A DNA stretch of 64,000 nt from Marinoscillum furvescens DSM 4134. Lineage in GTDB: Bacteria > Bacteroidota > Bacteroidia > Cytophagales > Cyclobacteriaceae. The stretch is from contig NZ_QREG01000003.1 of NCBI RefSeq assembly GCF_003386095.1, forward strand, positions 124,001 to 188,000, in the 5' to 3' direction. Under the pieces are notes generated by a model that worked only from the letters and a program-made list of their open reading frames with translations, was not told where the DNA came from and searched no databases. The position numbers and the translations under genes were made by a program. Positions 49,111 through 58,213 of the stretch are shown one piece after another (position 1 is the stretch's first letter; each line of letters begins with the position of its first letter).

Positions 49111-51561
49111 TTAAAATTTCAGTGACAACCCAAGCAAGAAGTTTCTGGTAGCCTGTGGGTAATAGTTGTTTTGCTGATAAAGCGAACCCTCATACAAATA
49201 CCCCCACGTGTATCCGTTTGCAGAGTATTCTTTACCATAGAGGTTATTGATCATCAGTGTAAGGCCAATTCGCTTTAGCCCCCAGGCACTGCGCTCATAG
49301 CCTATGACCACATCGTGCACAGTATAGGCAGCGATCGATCGATCATCGTTGCCAGTGTTGTCCAGATATTGCTGGCCCACATGCTTAGCTAAATATTGAA
49401 AACTCAAGCCATTGACCGGGTGCCAGGTGGCTGTGGCTGTCGCTATCACATTAGGTGAAAATGAGATGTCTGTATCCGAATAGGTGTTTTCCACCACATA
49501 CCGATCGTCTTCGTAAGCATAATCGTACACCACTTCGGTGAATTCATCGATCTTGTTTCTGCTAAGCGTCAGATTTCCTCCTACCTCTAACTTCTCCAGT
49601 ACTTGCACACCACCGGCAAGCTCTACACCCAGGCGATAGCTATTAGGTACATTGGCACGGATACCTGATCCCACATCATTGAGTGCACCAGTGAGTACCA
49701 ACTGGTTTTCATAATCCATCCAGTAGATATTAGCGCTCAATGAGGAAGTGGCGGTTTGCATACGGTAGCCGGCTTCCAGATTGTGAAGTGTCTCATGCGT
49801 TGGTGTTTGCCCATTAGAAGCATCCACAAAGTCATTGCGCACAGGCTCCCTGTTGCCTACAGCATAAGATGCATACAATTCACTTCGCTCGTTTAACTCG
49901 AAGGTACCGCCAAACTTAGGGTTGAAAAACACAAAATCACCTCCTGTGTCGATCGGTCTCTGATCATTGTCCACCCCTTTAGTGGTGTAGTCAATGGTTC
50001 GTACCTGCAGGTCTCCAAACACGCTCAGGCGATCAGTGAGGTCATAGGTAGCTTTAGCAAATAGATTGAAATCACTTTTGCGACCATAATTATCGTAGTA
50101 TCGTTCGCGTATGTCCGTATCTCTAGCATACTGTGACCAAATGATTTCACCAAAGTGGTCGCCATCGTAATAATTGTACCCACCACCTATTGTAAGTGCC
50201 AGCGGACCTGATTGGTAGTTTGCAGAGAAAGTAGCCCCGTAAAAGTGATTATCTAACCACCTGCGCAAGATCATATCGGAACTTTCCAGGGTGCTATCGC
50301 CAATGGTCACATTTTCCAACCCATAGTCGGCATAGTCCTCATCATATTTATACTGCTCAAAGTACCCCAGGCCGCGAGTGTAGTGAAGGGCTCCGCTTAC
50401 ATTAAATGTCTGAGAAAACGTATGACTCAGGTGAAGCTGATAGTGGGATTGCTGGTAATCATCTACTTCTCTATCGTATAGGTAATAGTTGAACCGACGG
50501 TCAGCGTTTTTTAAATTATCTATTTGCTCCTGGGTGGAATACTCACCGCCCATTGCTATGACTTCATCCAGATCTTCTTCATCCCCAAAGAGCTTAGCAC
50601 CTGGAGTGCCATACCACGACTGGTAAGTGACCTCATGGCCTGCAAAGGTCACTGCCTTCACGGTTGTTTTATCTCCATAATATCCTCCAGACAGGTAGTA
50701 GGATTTCAGGTCGGATTCTGCCCGATCAATGTAGCCATCAGACGCTATTTGAGAAAGTCTTCCTTGAAATGCCCAGCGGTTATTGATCAGTCCGGTGTTT
50801 ACCTCCACGGTATGTTTCCGGGTGTTGTAGCTACCTATGCTATTGTCTACTTGTGCAAAGGCCTCTTGTGCTGGCATGTCTGTTTGCAGGTTGATCGTAG
50901 CGCCGAATGCCGCAGCTCCGTTTGTAGATGTCCCTACCCCACGCTGAACCTGTACATTATTTACCGATGAAGAGAAATCTGGCATATTCACCCAAAACAC
51001 ACCATGCGATTCTGAATCGTTGATAGGAATTCCATTCACCGTCACATTGATGCGCGTAGCGTCACTGCCTCTGATCCGAATCCCGGTATAGCCTACGCCA
51101 TTGCCCGCATCTGAGTTGACCACCATAGACGGAGTGTACTTGAGTATAAAAGGCAAATCCTGCCCAAGATTACGGTCTTCTATTTCTTCCGAAGACATAT
51201 TGGTATAAGTGGTAGGCGTCTTGTCTCCCGCTCGGGTAGCATACACCATCACTTCTTCTCCCTTAATTACATTTTCCTGAAGAGCTATATCCAGATCCAA
51301 ATCACCATCCACCTCAATCTGCTCCCTGTAGGTGGAATACCCCACAAAAGACACCACCAGTGTATACTGGTCAGCAGGTACTTTTTGTAAGGTAAAATTC
51401 CCATCTATATCCGCTGCATCTGCGATTCCGGTGTTTTGAAGATACACATTTGCTCCTACCAGTGTGTTCCCACGCTGGTCGGTCACGTTCCCACTCACCA
51501 CATGCTGTGCATACACATGCATACTCATCATCACGATCAGTGCTGTTACCCAAAATTTCAT
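49111..51561 (-). CDS. TonB-dependent receptor, probable thiamine transporter
   Basis: An 816-residue outer-membrane receptor: signal peptide to about residue 18 (VYAQ), carboxypeptidase-regulatory-like domain (about 22-105), plug with IRIRGSDATRINVTVNGIPINDSESHG-like region near residue 165, and a barrel ending in FLLGLSLKF. It is not SusC-like and has no SusD partner. A TPP riboswitch sits directly upstream on the same strand, so thiamine or its phosphates are the likely ligand. This matches the OMR1-type receptor described for thiamine salvage in Bacteroides. Confidence 0.92.
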   Translation of the reverse strand: MKFWVTALIVMMSMHVYAQHVVSGNVTDQRGNTLVGANVYLQNTGIADAADIDGNFTLQKVPADQYTLVVSFVGYSTYREQIEVDGDLDLDIALQENVIKGEEVMVYATRAGDKTPTTYTNMSSEEIEDRNLGQDLPFILKYTPSMVVNSDAGNGVGYTGIRIRGSDATRINVTVNGIPINDSESHGVFWVNMPDFSSSVNNVQVQRGVGTSTNGAAAFGATINLQTDMPAQEAFAQVDNSIGSYNTRKHTVEVNTGLINNRWAFQGRLSQIASDGYIDRAESDLKSYYLSGGYYGDKTTVKAVTFAGHEVTYQSWYGTPGAKLFGDEEDLDEVIAMGGEYSTQEQIDNLKNADRRFNYYLYDREVDDYQQSHYQLHLSHTFSQTFNVSGALHYTRGLGYFEQYKYDEDYADYGLENVTIGDSTLESSDMILRRWLDNHFYGATFSANYQSGPLALTIGGGYNYYDGDHFGEIIWSQYARDTDIRERYYDNYGRKSDFNLFAKATYDLTDRLSVFGDLQVRTIDYTTKGVDNDQRPIDTGGDFVFFNPKFGGTFELNERSELYASYAVGNREPVRNDFVDASNGQTPTHETLHNLEAGYRMQTATSSLSANIYWMDYENQLVLTGALNDVGSGIRANVPNSYRLGVELAGGVQVLEKLEVGGNLTLSRNKIDEFTEVVYDYAYEDDRYVVENTYSDTDISFSPNVIATATATWHPVNGLSFQYLAKHVGQQYLDNTGNDDRSIAAYTVHDVVIGYERSAWGLKRIGLTLMINNLYGKEYSANGYTWGYLYEGSLYQQNNYYPQATRNFLLGLSLKF

Positions 51562-51635
51562 GTTACTATTGATTTTTGTTCACCAAAACAGGAAGCGGGG
51601 AACTTCCCAAACTGGTTTATCATACTTGGTCTCAT

Positions 51636-51740
51636 GACCTTCCCTACGCCGGCATTACCCGGATCAGGTGTATGGGTATGATCTCAGCCCGATAACACTA
51701 ACACTTTAAGCGTCAGCGCTGTAAGGCACCCCGTGCTTTG
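51636..51740 (-). promoter_or_regulatory. TPP riboswitch
   Basis: On the minus strand the conserved TPP elements occur in order: CGGGGTGCC, CTGAGA (51687-51682), ACCC, ACCTGATC and GGGTAATGCCGGCGTAGGGA. The variable P3 arm is longer than the minimal class. The closing stem is not obvious by eye. Downstream, GGTCATGAGACC and a G/C-rich hairpin near 51591-51607 before the receptor ATG may form the expression platform. It would lower receptor expression when TPP is plentiful. Confidence 0.95.
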
Positions 51741-51759
51741 CCGCAAAAGTAAAGATTAC

Positions 51760-52278
51760 TTAAGCCGAGAAAAAACTATCTAACAGGTCTTTCGCGCAGG
51801 CTACACGCTTATCTTCGATACCTGACACCAAACCATAGGGCAGGTTGTGCTTCTTCAGGTATCCTTCATAGATATCAAAAAAATGCTTGCGTAGCTTTGG
51901 ATGCTCTCTCTGGGGGTCAGGGCGCCAAATCAGGTCTATATTGGCCAGCAAATAATAATCATAAGTACGACGCTTCAGTTCGTCTATTATCCATTGGTCT
52001 GTTACGCCGTATTTGTGATCGCTCCATACCTTCATTACGATGAGGTTGGTATCACAAAAAAGGTACTCATTGGCATCTTCGGCTTTGTCATCCTCCCAAA
52101 CCATTTGGCCTTTAGCTATTTCCACCAAATCATGCTGTTCATAGTCTCGGTCCAGCCGATCCAGATAAAATCTGGCAAACTCAGGCACCCACTCCGTATT
52201 GTATATGCGTGCCAGGTGCTGACACAGCTCACTTTTTCCTGTAGATTCTGGTCCTATGATTGCGATCCTTTTCGTCAT
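51760..52278 (-). CDS. NadR-like nucleoside kinase / AAA-type ATPase
   Basis: A 172-residue P-loop protein. Walker A GPESTGKS (about residues 9-16) and the pattern of FARFYLDRL and DTNLIVMKVWSDHKYG resemble the ribosylnicotinamide kinase domain of NadR without its adenylyltransferase domain. It lies 48 bp downstream of the PnuC-family gene. In salvage clusters such kinases phosphorylate the imported vitamin, so thiamine or ribosylnicotinamide could be substrate. It is upstream of the TPP riboswitch, so not under it. Confidence 0.85.
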   Translation of the reverse strand: MTKRIAIIGPESTGKSELCQHLARIYNTEWVPEFARFYLDRLDRDYEQHDLVEIAKGQMVWEDDKAEDANEYLFCDTNLIVMKVWSDHKYGVTDQWIIDELKRRTYDYYLLANIDLIWRPDPQREHPKLRKHFFDIYEGYLKKHNLPYGLVSGIEDKRVACAKDLLDSFFSA

Positions 52279-52325
52279 TGCAGAGCAAACTTAATGATCT
52301 TAAAGAGAAGATGAAGAGAGTCAAC

Positions 52326-52931
52326 TCACGAAGCAGAAGCCAAGAGTGATTTGCGCCAGGAGACGTAGCCCCAAATGGCCAGAGCGGTGAACACTAAAAA
52401 CTGAAAACTAAAGAAGTACAGCCCTTTGTAAAAATACAGAGGCGTTGCAATCAGATCCGTTATGATCCAATACACCCAGTTCTCTAGTTTCTTTTTGGCC
52501 ATAAGCCACATCCCTGTGATGGCCGTGGCGGTGGTAATAGCATCGAGATTGGGCACATCGCTATCTGTAAAGTCCAACCCAAAGCGAATTAGCACGAACG
52601 CTCCCAAAGTAATACCTGCGGCTATCCAATGTTCCTGTTTGGTAGATGCTGTCACAGGCACTTGAGGTTTATTTGGGTCGGCATGCGTCCAGTAATACCA
52701 CCCATATACACTCATGATAAAATAGTAGGTATTGATACCCGCTTCGGCATAAAGCCCAGCCCTCAAGGTGAGGTACACGGCAATCACTACACCTATAATA
52801 CCTGTAGGGTAAACCAGGATGTTCTCTTGTTTGGAATACCAGACACTAAGAAGCCCAAATAGTACTGCCACAGCCTCCAGCCAAGAGGTGGCTGTCACCT
52901 GCGAGATAAACTGATGGAAAAATTCCTGCAT
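52326..52931 (-). CDS. PnuC-family vitamin transporter, probably PnuT (thiamine)
   Basis: A 201-residue inner-membrane protein with about seven helices and the PnuC pattern: WLEAVAVLFGLLSVWYSKQEN at the N-terminus, YYWTHADPNK in the middle, and WVYWIITDLIATPLYFYKGL near the C-terminus. PnuC imports ribosylnicotinamide and PnuT imports thiamine. Neighbouring TPP-controlled receptor and TPK-like genes favour PnuT, whereas the NadR-like kinase could favour ribosylnicotinamide. These facilitators trap substrate by phosphorylation inside the cell. Confidence 0.9.
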   Translation of the reverse strand: MQEFFHQFISQVTATSWLEAVAVLFGLLSVWYSKQENILVYPTGIIGVVIAVYLTLRAGLYAEAGINTYYFIMSVYGWYYWTHADPNKPQVPVTASTKQEHWIAAGITLGAFVLIRFGLDFTDSDVPNLDAITTATAITGMWLMAKKKLENWVYWIITDLIATPLYFYKGLYFFSFQFLVFTALAIWGYVSWRKSLLASAS

Positions 52932-52989
52932 GCTAATTATATATTCACTTTCACTTTAGAATCTCTAGGAGACTAGTTAATTTTGCCCG

Positions 52990-53014
52990 GCAAATAATAA
53001 CAAATATTATTTGC
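52990..53014 (+). promoter_or_regulatory. inverted repeat touching the guaB start codon
   Basis: Arms GCAAATAAT (52990-52998) and ATTATTTGC (53006-53014) are perfect and separated by 7 nt, ending directly before the ATG. It could be a regulator site or a weak hairpin near the ribosome-binding region; no SD sequence is seen. Confidence 0.5.
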
Positions 53015-54484
53015 ATGAATCTCGACGAAAAATTTCACTTTGAAGCACTCACATACGATGATGTGCTATTGCTCCCCGGTTACTCTGAAGTCCTCCCACG
53101 CGACACAGACACCTCCACCAAGATCACGCGCAATATTACGCTGAATATTCCACTTGTCTCCGCGGCTATGGACACCGTTACGGAAGCAGGCCTGGCTATA
53201 GCTATGGCTTTAGAGGGTGGACTTGGGTTTATTCACAAAAACATGCCGATGGATCTTCAGGCTGCGCAAGTGCGCAAAGTCAAGCGATCCCAAAGTGGAA
53301 TGATTTTGGACCCGATCACTCTGGATCACGATAGCGTGGCGGGTGACGCAGAAAAGATCATGCGCGAAAACAAAATCGGTGGTATACCAGTAGTGGATCA
53401 AAACCAGCGACTGATTGGCATCATCACGAATAGGGACTTGCGTTTTGAGAAAAACATGAGACGCCCGATTACCGAGATCATGACCAAAGACAACCTCATC
53501 ACCGCTGAGGTGGAAGTAGGCTTAAAAGAAGCTGAGCAGATTCTGCAAAAACATAAAATCGAAAAGCTCCCGATCACAGACAAGGACGGTAAACTCACCG
53601 GTCTGATCACTTATAAAGACATTCTGAAAAACAAAGACCGCCCGAATGCATGTAAAGACGAATATGGTCGATTGCGTGTAGGTGCGGCCGTAGGGGTGAC
53701 TCCTGACATGATAGACCGCATTCAGGGCCTCATCAATGCTGGCGTGGACGTAGTGAGTATAGATACTGCTCACGGACACTCCAAAGGGGTGATCGATGCA
53801 GCCAAAAATGTAAAAAAACTATTCCCTGACCTGGAGCTAATCGTTGGGAACATCGCTACGGCAGAGGCTGCGGCAGCCCTGGCAGAAGCCGGCGCTGATG
53901 GCATCAAAGTAGGCGTAGGGCCAGGCAGTATTTGCACCACGCGTATCGTAGCTGGAGTAGGTGTGCCTCAGCTCTCAGCAGTGGTAGAAGCCAAAAAAGG
54001 CCTTGGCGGAAAAGACATACCTCTAATAGCTGACGGTGGAATCCGATTTTCTGGAGATGTGGTAAAAGCGCTGGCTGGTGGTGCCAGCAGTATCATGATC
54101 GGATCACTATTGGCCGGCACAGAAGAAGCTCCTGGAGAGGTGATCATCTATGAAGGAAGGAAATTTAAAACCTACCGTGGCATGGGTTCAGTGGAAGCGA
54201 TGGAGGAAGGGTCAAAAGACCGCTATTTCCAGGATGCTGAAGACGACATCAAAAAGCTGGTACCTGAGGGCATCGTAGGTCGAGTACCCTATAAAGGTAT
54301 GGTGGCAGAAGTACTTTATCAGCTTACAGGTGGCCTGAAAGCAGGAATGGGCTACTGTGGAGCAGGTACCATTCAAGAGCTACACAATGCTAAATTTGCC
54401 AAAATCTCTGCAGCAGGCGTAGCAGAAAGTCACCCTCACGATATCACCATCACACGCGAGGCACCTAACTACAGCAGACGATAA
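53015..54484 (+). CDS. guaB: IMP dehydrogenase
   Basis: A 489-residue enzyme that oxidises IMP to XMP in guanine nucleotide synthesis. Features: the TIM-barrel start ([16 protein letters not shown]), two CBS domains (about 95-215), the catalytic loop [15 protein letters not shown] (Cys about 308), and the flap region with [10 protein letters not shown] and DRYFQ. Length and motifs are normal. A strong terminator follows 22 bp after the stop, so guaB is monocistronic. Confidence 0.97.
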   Translation: MNLDEKFHFEALTYDDVLLLPGYSEVLPRDTDTSTKITRNITLNIPLVSAAMDTVTEAGLAIAMALEGGLGFIHKNMPMDLQAAQVRKVKRSQSGMILDPITLDHDSVAGDAEKIMRENKIGGIPVVDQNQRLIGIITNRDLRFEKNMRRPITEIMTKDNLITAEVEVGLKEAEQILQKHKIEKLPITDKDGKLTGLITYKDILKNKDRPNACKDEYGRLRVGAAVGVTPDMIDRIQGLINAGVDVVSIDTAHGHSKGVIDAAKNVKKLFPDLELIVGNIATAEAAAALAEAGADGIKVGVGPGSICTTRIVAGVGVPQLSAVVEAKKGLGGKDIPLIADGGIRFSGDVVKALAGGASSIMIGSLLAGTEEAPGEVIIYEGRKFKTYRGMGSVEAMEEGSKDRYFQDAEDDIKKLVPEGIVGRVPYKGMVAEVLYQLTGGLKAGMGYCGAGTIQELHNAKFAKISAAGVAESHPHDITITREAPNYSRR

Positions 54485-54505
54485 AAAACGTTAAATAACC
54501 ACAAA

Positions 54506-54536
54506 GCCATCCTCACGAAATGGGGATGGCTTTTTT
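54506..54536 (+). terminator. rho-independent terminator of guaB
   Basis: A 10-bp stem (GCCATCCTCA 54506-54515 with TGGGGATGGC 54521-54530, one G-T pair), a CGAAA loop and six Ts. An apparent upstream start for the phosphatase gene at 54520 falls inside this structure and is therefore unlikely. Confidence 0.92.
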
Positions 54537-54567
54537 ATTATACCCCACCCACGTATTTTTGTCGCGA

Positions 54568-56613
54568 ATGGTATCCAGAAAACTCAAAATACGTCTTAGC
54601 CTGCTGGCAGGAATTCTCTCCTGGTTGCTATTTACGTTTTTTGATTTGTACCTGCTCTTTGTAGAAAAGTACCAGATCAATGTAGACCTCTCAGGACTAC
54701 TACCTCAAACCTTTCTCACCACCATGGTGGTTTCGGTGCTATTCTACTACCGATATACGGTCACCAAAGCAGATAGTATCAACTTCATAGACCTCTTGTG
54801 GCAAGTTTTTGTGACAGGTCTCGTCACCACCATTGGGTCATTGATTATTCGGCTGTTTTTTTACGTGTTTGGAAACAGCGCCATCAGCGAAAACCCTTTT
54901 ACCATCAACTTCCTCTACCATATCCTAATAGGGCTTGTGGTGATTTACCTGGTATCCACGTTTGTAGTATGGAAGCGACTCATCCAGTACCAAAAGTCCA
55001 AAAACCTTATCCAGCTTTGGACCCTCTTCGAATACGTGCTGCTAGGCAGTCTGATCTTTGACCTGTTTGGCAATAAATTCCTCAGTGTCAATTTCAACGC
55101 CGCACTCATTATTCTTGGAGGACTGGCACTAATTCTTGCCTTTAACTTAAAGTGGATTGCTTATTTGAATTTCAAGCAAAAGTGGAAAAGCATTCTTTTC
55201 ATCCTGCTATCTGGCATTTATGTCTACCACTTTTTGCTCAACCTGATTAGCTTTTCACAAACCAATGCGCTCAACATCGACCTACTGGATCGGGTGTATT
55301 TTGTGGCATTGTTTTTCTTTATCATTCTGTATGCGGCCATTGCTATTCTGGTTACTTTATTTAATCTCCCCACGTCATCAGTCTTTGAGCGAAAGCTGCA
55401 AGAAGCCATAGATTTTCAAAAACTCAGCCAATCTATCCCGGCTGGACAAAGCGCCGAGCAGATTTATGACATCCTACTAGAAAGCTCCATGAGCGCGGTA
55501 TTTGCAGATGGTGCATGGCTGGAGATCCGAGACATTGAAGACACGCTGATTACACGCGACTTGCCTGAGGAAGCAGTCATAGACATCAAAGCCAGCGTTC
55601 GTCAGGAGTACATTCGGGACATTCTGGAGTACCGATTCAATAAAGACTTCCTGAGTCAAAAGGTGATTGGTGCGATCAATCATCCGGACTACAAGTCTAT
55701 CATTGCGGTGCCCATCATGGTAAAAAACGAGCAAAAAGGCATACTCGTCCTTCTTCAGGAAGTGGGTGATGCCTTTAACCGCGAGATGGTTGAAATCATT
55801 TCTACATTTGTCAGCCAGGCAAGCATCTCACTAGAAAACTTCCAACTGATAGGTGAGGCCATCGAAAATGAGCGCTACAAGGAGCAGCTAAAAATTGCTA
55901 ATAGTGTACAAAAAAGTTTGCTTCCATCTTCGCTACGTCATAACGAATGTTTCGACATTGTGGCCTATAGTATGGCGGCTGATGAAGTAGGCGGTGACTA
56001 TTATGACATTATCGAACCCGAAACAGGTATTTTTAACCTCATCGTTGGAGATGTATCAGGAAAAGGTACCTCGGCGGCTTTTAATATGGCGCAGATGAAA
56101 GGTATTTTTCACAGTCTGGCGCAAAACACCAATCCTCCAGAAGTATTTGTCCGGCAAGCCAATGCTGCGCTGAGTAGATGCCTGGAAAAAAGCAGCTTTA
56201 TTACAGCCATGTATTTTCAGATTGATACGATGGCTAATGAGCTTAGCTACGTACGTGCGGGACATTGTCCGGCGCTTTTTTATTCCAATTCATCGAGGAT
56301 TATCAGTGATTTAAACGAAGATGGGCTCGGTCTGGGGATATTGAGAAACTCTGAATACGACCAGTACGTTAAACAACACACCGCAACTTACCAGTCCGGA
56401 GATCTATTGCTCCTTTATACCGATGGCATCACAGAAGCCAAAAACAGTGATGGCATACAGTATGGCACCGAAAGGCTTAGAACCTCACTGCTTAACCACA
56501 TCGATGAACCATTGAATGACTTAAAAACAGGGCTCATAGATGATTTAATGAAATTTTTGAAAGACAAAAAATTAGATGACGACTACACATTGACAGTAGT
56601 CAGATTTAACTGA
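54568..56613 (+). CDS. membrane PP2C/SpoIIE-type phosphatase with GAF domain
   Basis: About 681 residues from ATG at 54568 (MVSRKLKIRL). About eight membrane helices occupy residues 8-270, then a GAF domain (about 295-440), then a SpoIIE/PP2C catalytic domain (about 460-680). Metal and phosphate residues are in ADEVGGDYYDI, VGDVSGKGTSAAF, VRAGHCP, YTDGITEAKN and DDDYTL. It would dephosphorylate the STAS protein encoded 1 bp after it, turning on the partner switch in response to a membrane or cytosolic signal. Same orientation as the next four genes. Confidence 0.93.
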   Translation: MVSRKLKIRLSLLAGILSWLLFTFFDLYLLFVEKYQINVDLSGLLPQTFLTTMVVSVLFYYRYTVTKADSINFIDLLWQVFVTGLVTTIGSLIIRLFFYVFGNSAISENPFTINFLYHILIGLVVIYLVSTFVVWKRLIQYQKSKNLIQLWTLFEYVLLGSLIFDLFGNKFLSVNFNAALIILGGLALILAFNLKWIAYLNFKQKWKSILFILLSGIYVYHFLLNLISFSQTNALNIDLLDRVYFVALFFFIILYAAIAILVTLFNLPTSSVFERKLQEAIDFQKLSQSIPAGQSAEQIYDILLESSMSAVFADGAWLEIRDIEDTLITRDLPEEAVIDIKASVRQEYIRDILEYRFNKDFLSQKVIGAINHPDYKSIIAVPIMVKNEQKGILVLLQEVGDAFNREMVEIISTFVSQASISLENFQLIGEAIENERYKEQLKIANSVQKSLLPSSLRHNECFDIVAYSMAADEVGGDYYDIIEPETGIFNLIVGDVSGKGTSAAFNMAQMKGIFHSLAQNTNPPEVFVRQANAALSRCLEKSSFITAMYFQIDTMANELSYVRAGHCPALFYSNSSRIISDLNEDGLGLGILRNSEYDQYVKQHTATYQSGDLLLLYTDGITEAKNSDGIQYGTERLRTSLLNHIDEPLNDLKTGLIDDLMKFLKDKKLDDDYTLTVVRFN

Positions 56614-56614
56614 T

Positions 56615-56956
56615 ATGGTAGAAATAAACGCAATAACCCAGGGCGAGCATGAGCTCATTTCAGTAAAAGGAGAAATTGATGCCAGCTCATCTATCGAACT
56701 TGACAATGCACTCAAAGAAGCTGCAGAATCAGGCAAAAAAATCCTGATTGACCTTCAAGAACTGGATTACATTTCATCTGCAGGTCTGGGAGTGTTTATT
56801 TCATATCTAGAGGACCTCAAAAAAAACAATACTCAGTTGGTGATTTTTGGACTACAGGAAAAAGTGCAAGAAGTTTTTAGCATACTAGGACTCCAACACC
56901 TTATGACCATAGCCGATAGCAAACAAGAAGCGGAGCAACTCTTGAATGAAGCATAA
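56615..56956 (+). CDS. STAS-domain anti-anti-sigma type protein (RsbV-like)
   Basis: A 113-residue STAS protein with the phosphorylatable serine in LDYISSAGLGVF (about Ser57-58), the classical anti-sigma factor antagonist layout. It is phosphorylated by the RsbW-like kinase encoded next and dephosphorylated by the PP2C protein. Coupled on both sides: 1 bp after the phosphatase stop and 11 bp overlapping the kinase gene. Confidence 0.93.
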   Translation: MVEINAITQGEHELISVKGEIDASSSIELDNALKEAAESGKKILIDLQELDYISSAGLGVFISYLEDLKKNNTQLVIFGLQEKVQEVFSILGLQHLMTIADSKQEAEQLLNEA

Positions 56957-57362
56957 ACTAACCATAGCGTGTAGTAAAGCAAACCTGACAAAAATCAGGC
57001 AATTCATCTCAGAATCGTTGGGTGAGGTAAACCTTAATGAAGTAGAAACTCACAAAATGATCCTGGCAGTGGATGAAATCTGTGCCAACATGATCATCCA
57101 CTCCAATCATTGTAACCCCACTCGCAAAATAGATGTAATCGTAGAAGCCGAACCTGCCAACCAGGTGATATTCATCATCAAGGACCGTGGCATACGGTTT
57201 GACTTTAACACCTACAGTGAGCCGTCAATGGACGAAATCATCTCCTCTAAGCGAAAAGGTGGTGTGGGACTCATGCTGGTGAAGAGAATAATGGACAAAA
57301 TCGAGTTCTCTACGGATAAGAATTACAATATTTGCAGATTGACTAAAAGGCTGAGCCCATGA
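56946..57362 (+). CDS. RsbW-like serine kinase / anti-sigma type ATPase
   Basis: A 138-residue GHKL ATPase: N-box DEICANMIIHS, G1 IKDRGIRFD and G2 RKGGVGLMLVKRIMD are all present. It would phosphorylate the STAS protein and bind an output partner. No sigma factor follows, so the target is unknown; Bacteroidota with such modules often use other outputs. The next gene starts 4 bp before its stop, coupling it to a periplasmic chaperone. Confidence 0.9.
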   Translation: MKHKLTIACSKANLTKIRQFISESLGEVNLNEVETHKMILAVDEICANMIIHSNHCNPTRKIDVIVEAEPANQVIFIIKDRGIRFDFNTYSEPSMDEIISSKRKGGVGLMLVKRIMDKIEFSTDKNYNICRLTKRLSP

Positions 57363-58213
57363 AGTACTGGTGGATTTTAATGATCACCATTTTTTGCGGA
57401 TGCGAATTCTTCCAACCAAAAGAGAATAACCCCGAACAACCTATTGCCAAAGTGCTGGACAATTTCCTGTATCCATCGGATTTGGAGGGATTGTTTCCTG
57501 CCAACATCTCTGAAGCGGACAGTTCCCAGCTTGCTGCTAAATACATAGAGGATTGGATCAAAAAGCAACTGATGATCTCTCGCTCTCAACAAGCAATTGA
57601 CTTCAATGAGGCCGAAATAGAACGCAAAGTACTTGACTACAGGTATGCGCTCATGGTGCATGCTTATGAGAAAAAATATATCGAAAAAAACCTCAACAGA
57701 GAAGTCAGCCAGGCAGATATACAGGCTTACTATGATACGAAAGCAGACAACTTTTTGCTGCGTCAAAATATCATCAAATGTCTTTATGTTCAGGTACCCA
57801 AAAGCACCCCTAACATCAACCAGTTTCGTCGGAATTTCAGAGCATACCCTGATGGCAATACAGATGACCTGCGCAGCTATGTCACGCAGTTTGCCACCAA
57901 ATCCTTCCTCGAAGACACCACATGGATCATCTTCGATGAATTAATTCTGGGCACTCCTTTAGAGGACCTTCAAAATAACAATCAGTTTTTGCAAAGAACC
58001 TCCTACTCTGAGACATCAGATGATGATTACATTTATTTTCTTAAAATATTTGATTACAAAATTTCGGATGAAATCTCACCGTTAGAATTTATCCGTGATG
58101 ACATTGAGACCATTTTGATCAATAAGCGTAAAATCGCACTCAAGAAAGAATTAGAAGAGCAGATATATGAAGAAGCAAAAACCAATGGGCTTTTTAAGGT
58201 TTTTAATCACTAG
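57359..58213 (+). CDS. SurA-N-like lipoprotein, parvulin-like without recognisable PPIase core
   Basis: A 284-residue lipoprotein with short signal ending ITIFCGCE (Cys about residue 13-15). The body has the helical SurA-N-like feel (KYIEDWIKKQLMISRSQQAIDF, VLDYRYALMVHAYEKKYI). It has no clear parvulin catalytic block, so it is probably a chaperone or membrane-tethered partner of the following SurA-like protein. It overlaps the kinase gene by 4 bp and the next gene by 47 bp. Confidence 0.78.
   Translation: MKYWWILMITIFCGCEFFQPKENNPEQPIAKVLDNFLYPSDLEGLFPANISEADSSQLAAKYIEDWIKKQLMISRSQQAIDFNEAEIERKVLDYRYALMVHAYEKKYIEKNLNREVSQADIQAYYDTKADNFLLRQNIIKCLYVQVPKSTPNINQFRRNFRAYPDGNTDDLRSYVTQFATKSFLEDTTWIIFDELILGTPLEDLQNNNQFLQRTSYSETSDDDYIYFLKIFDYKISDEISPLEFIRDDIETILINKRKIALKKELEEQIYEEAKTNGLFKVFNH

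Noticed and set aside
54520-54567. Longer N-terminus for the PP2C phosphatase starting at 54520
   Set aside because: The ATG at 54520 is within the guaB terminator stem and T-run, and the added residues have no conservation; ATG 54568 gives a sensible first helix.
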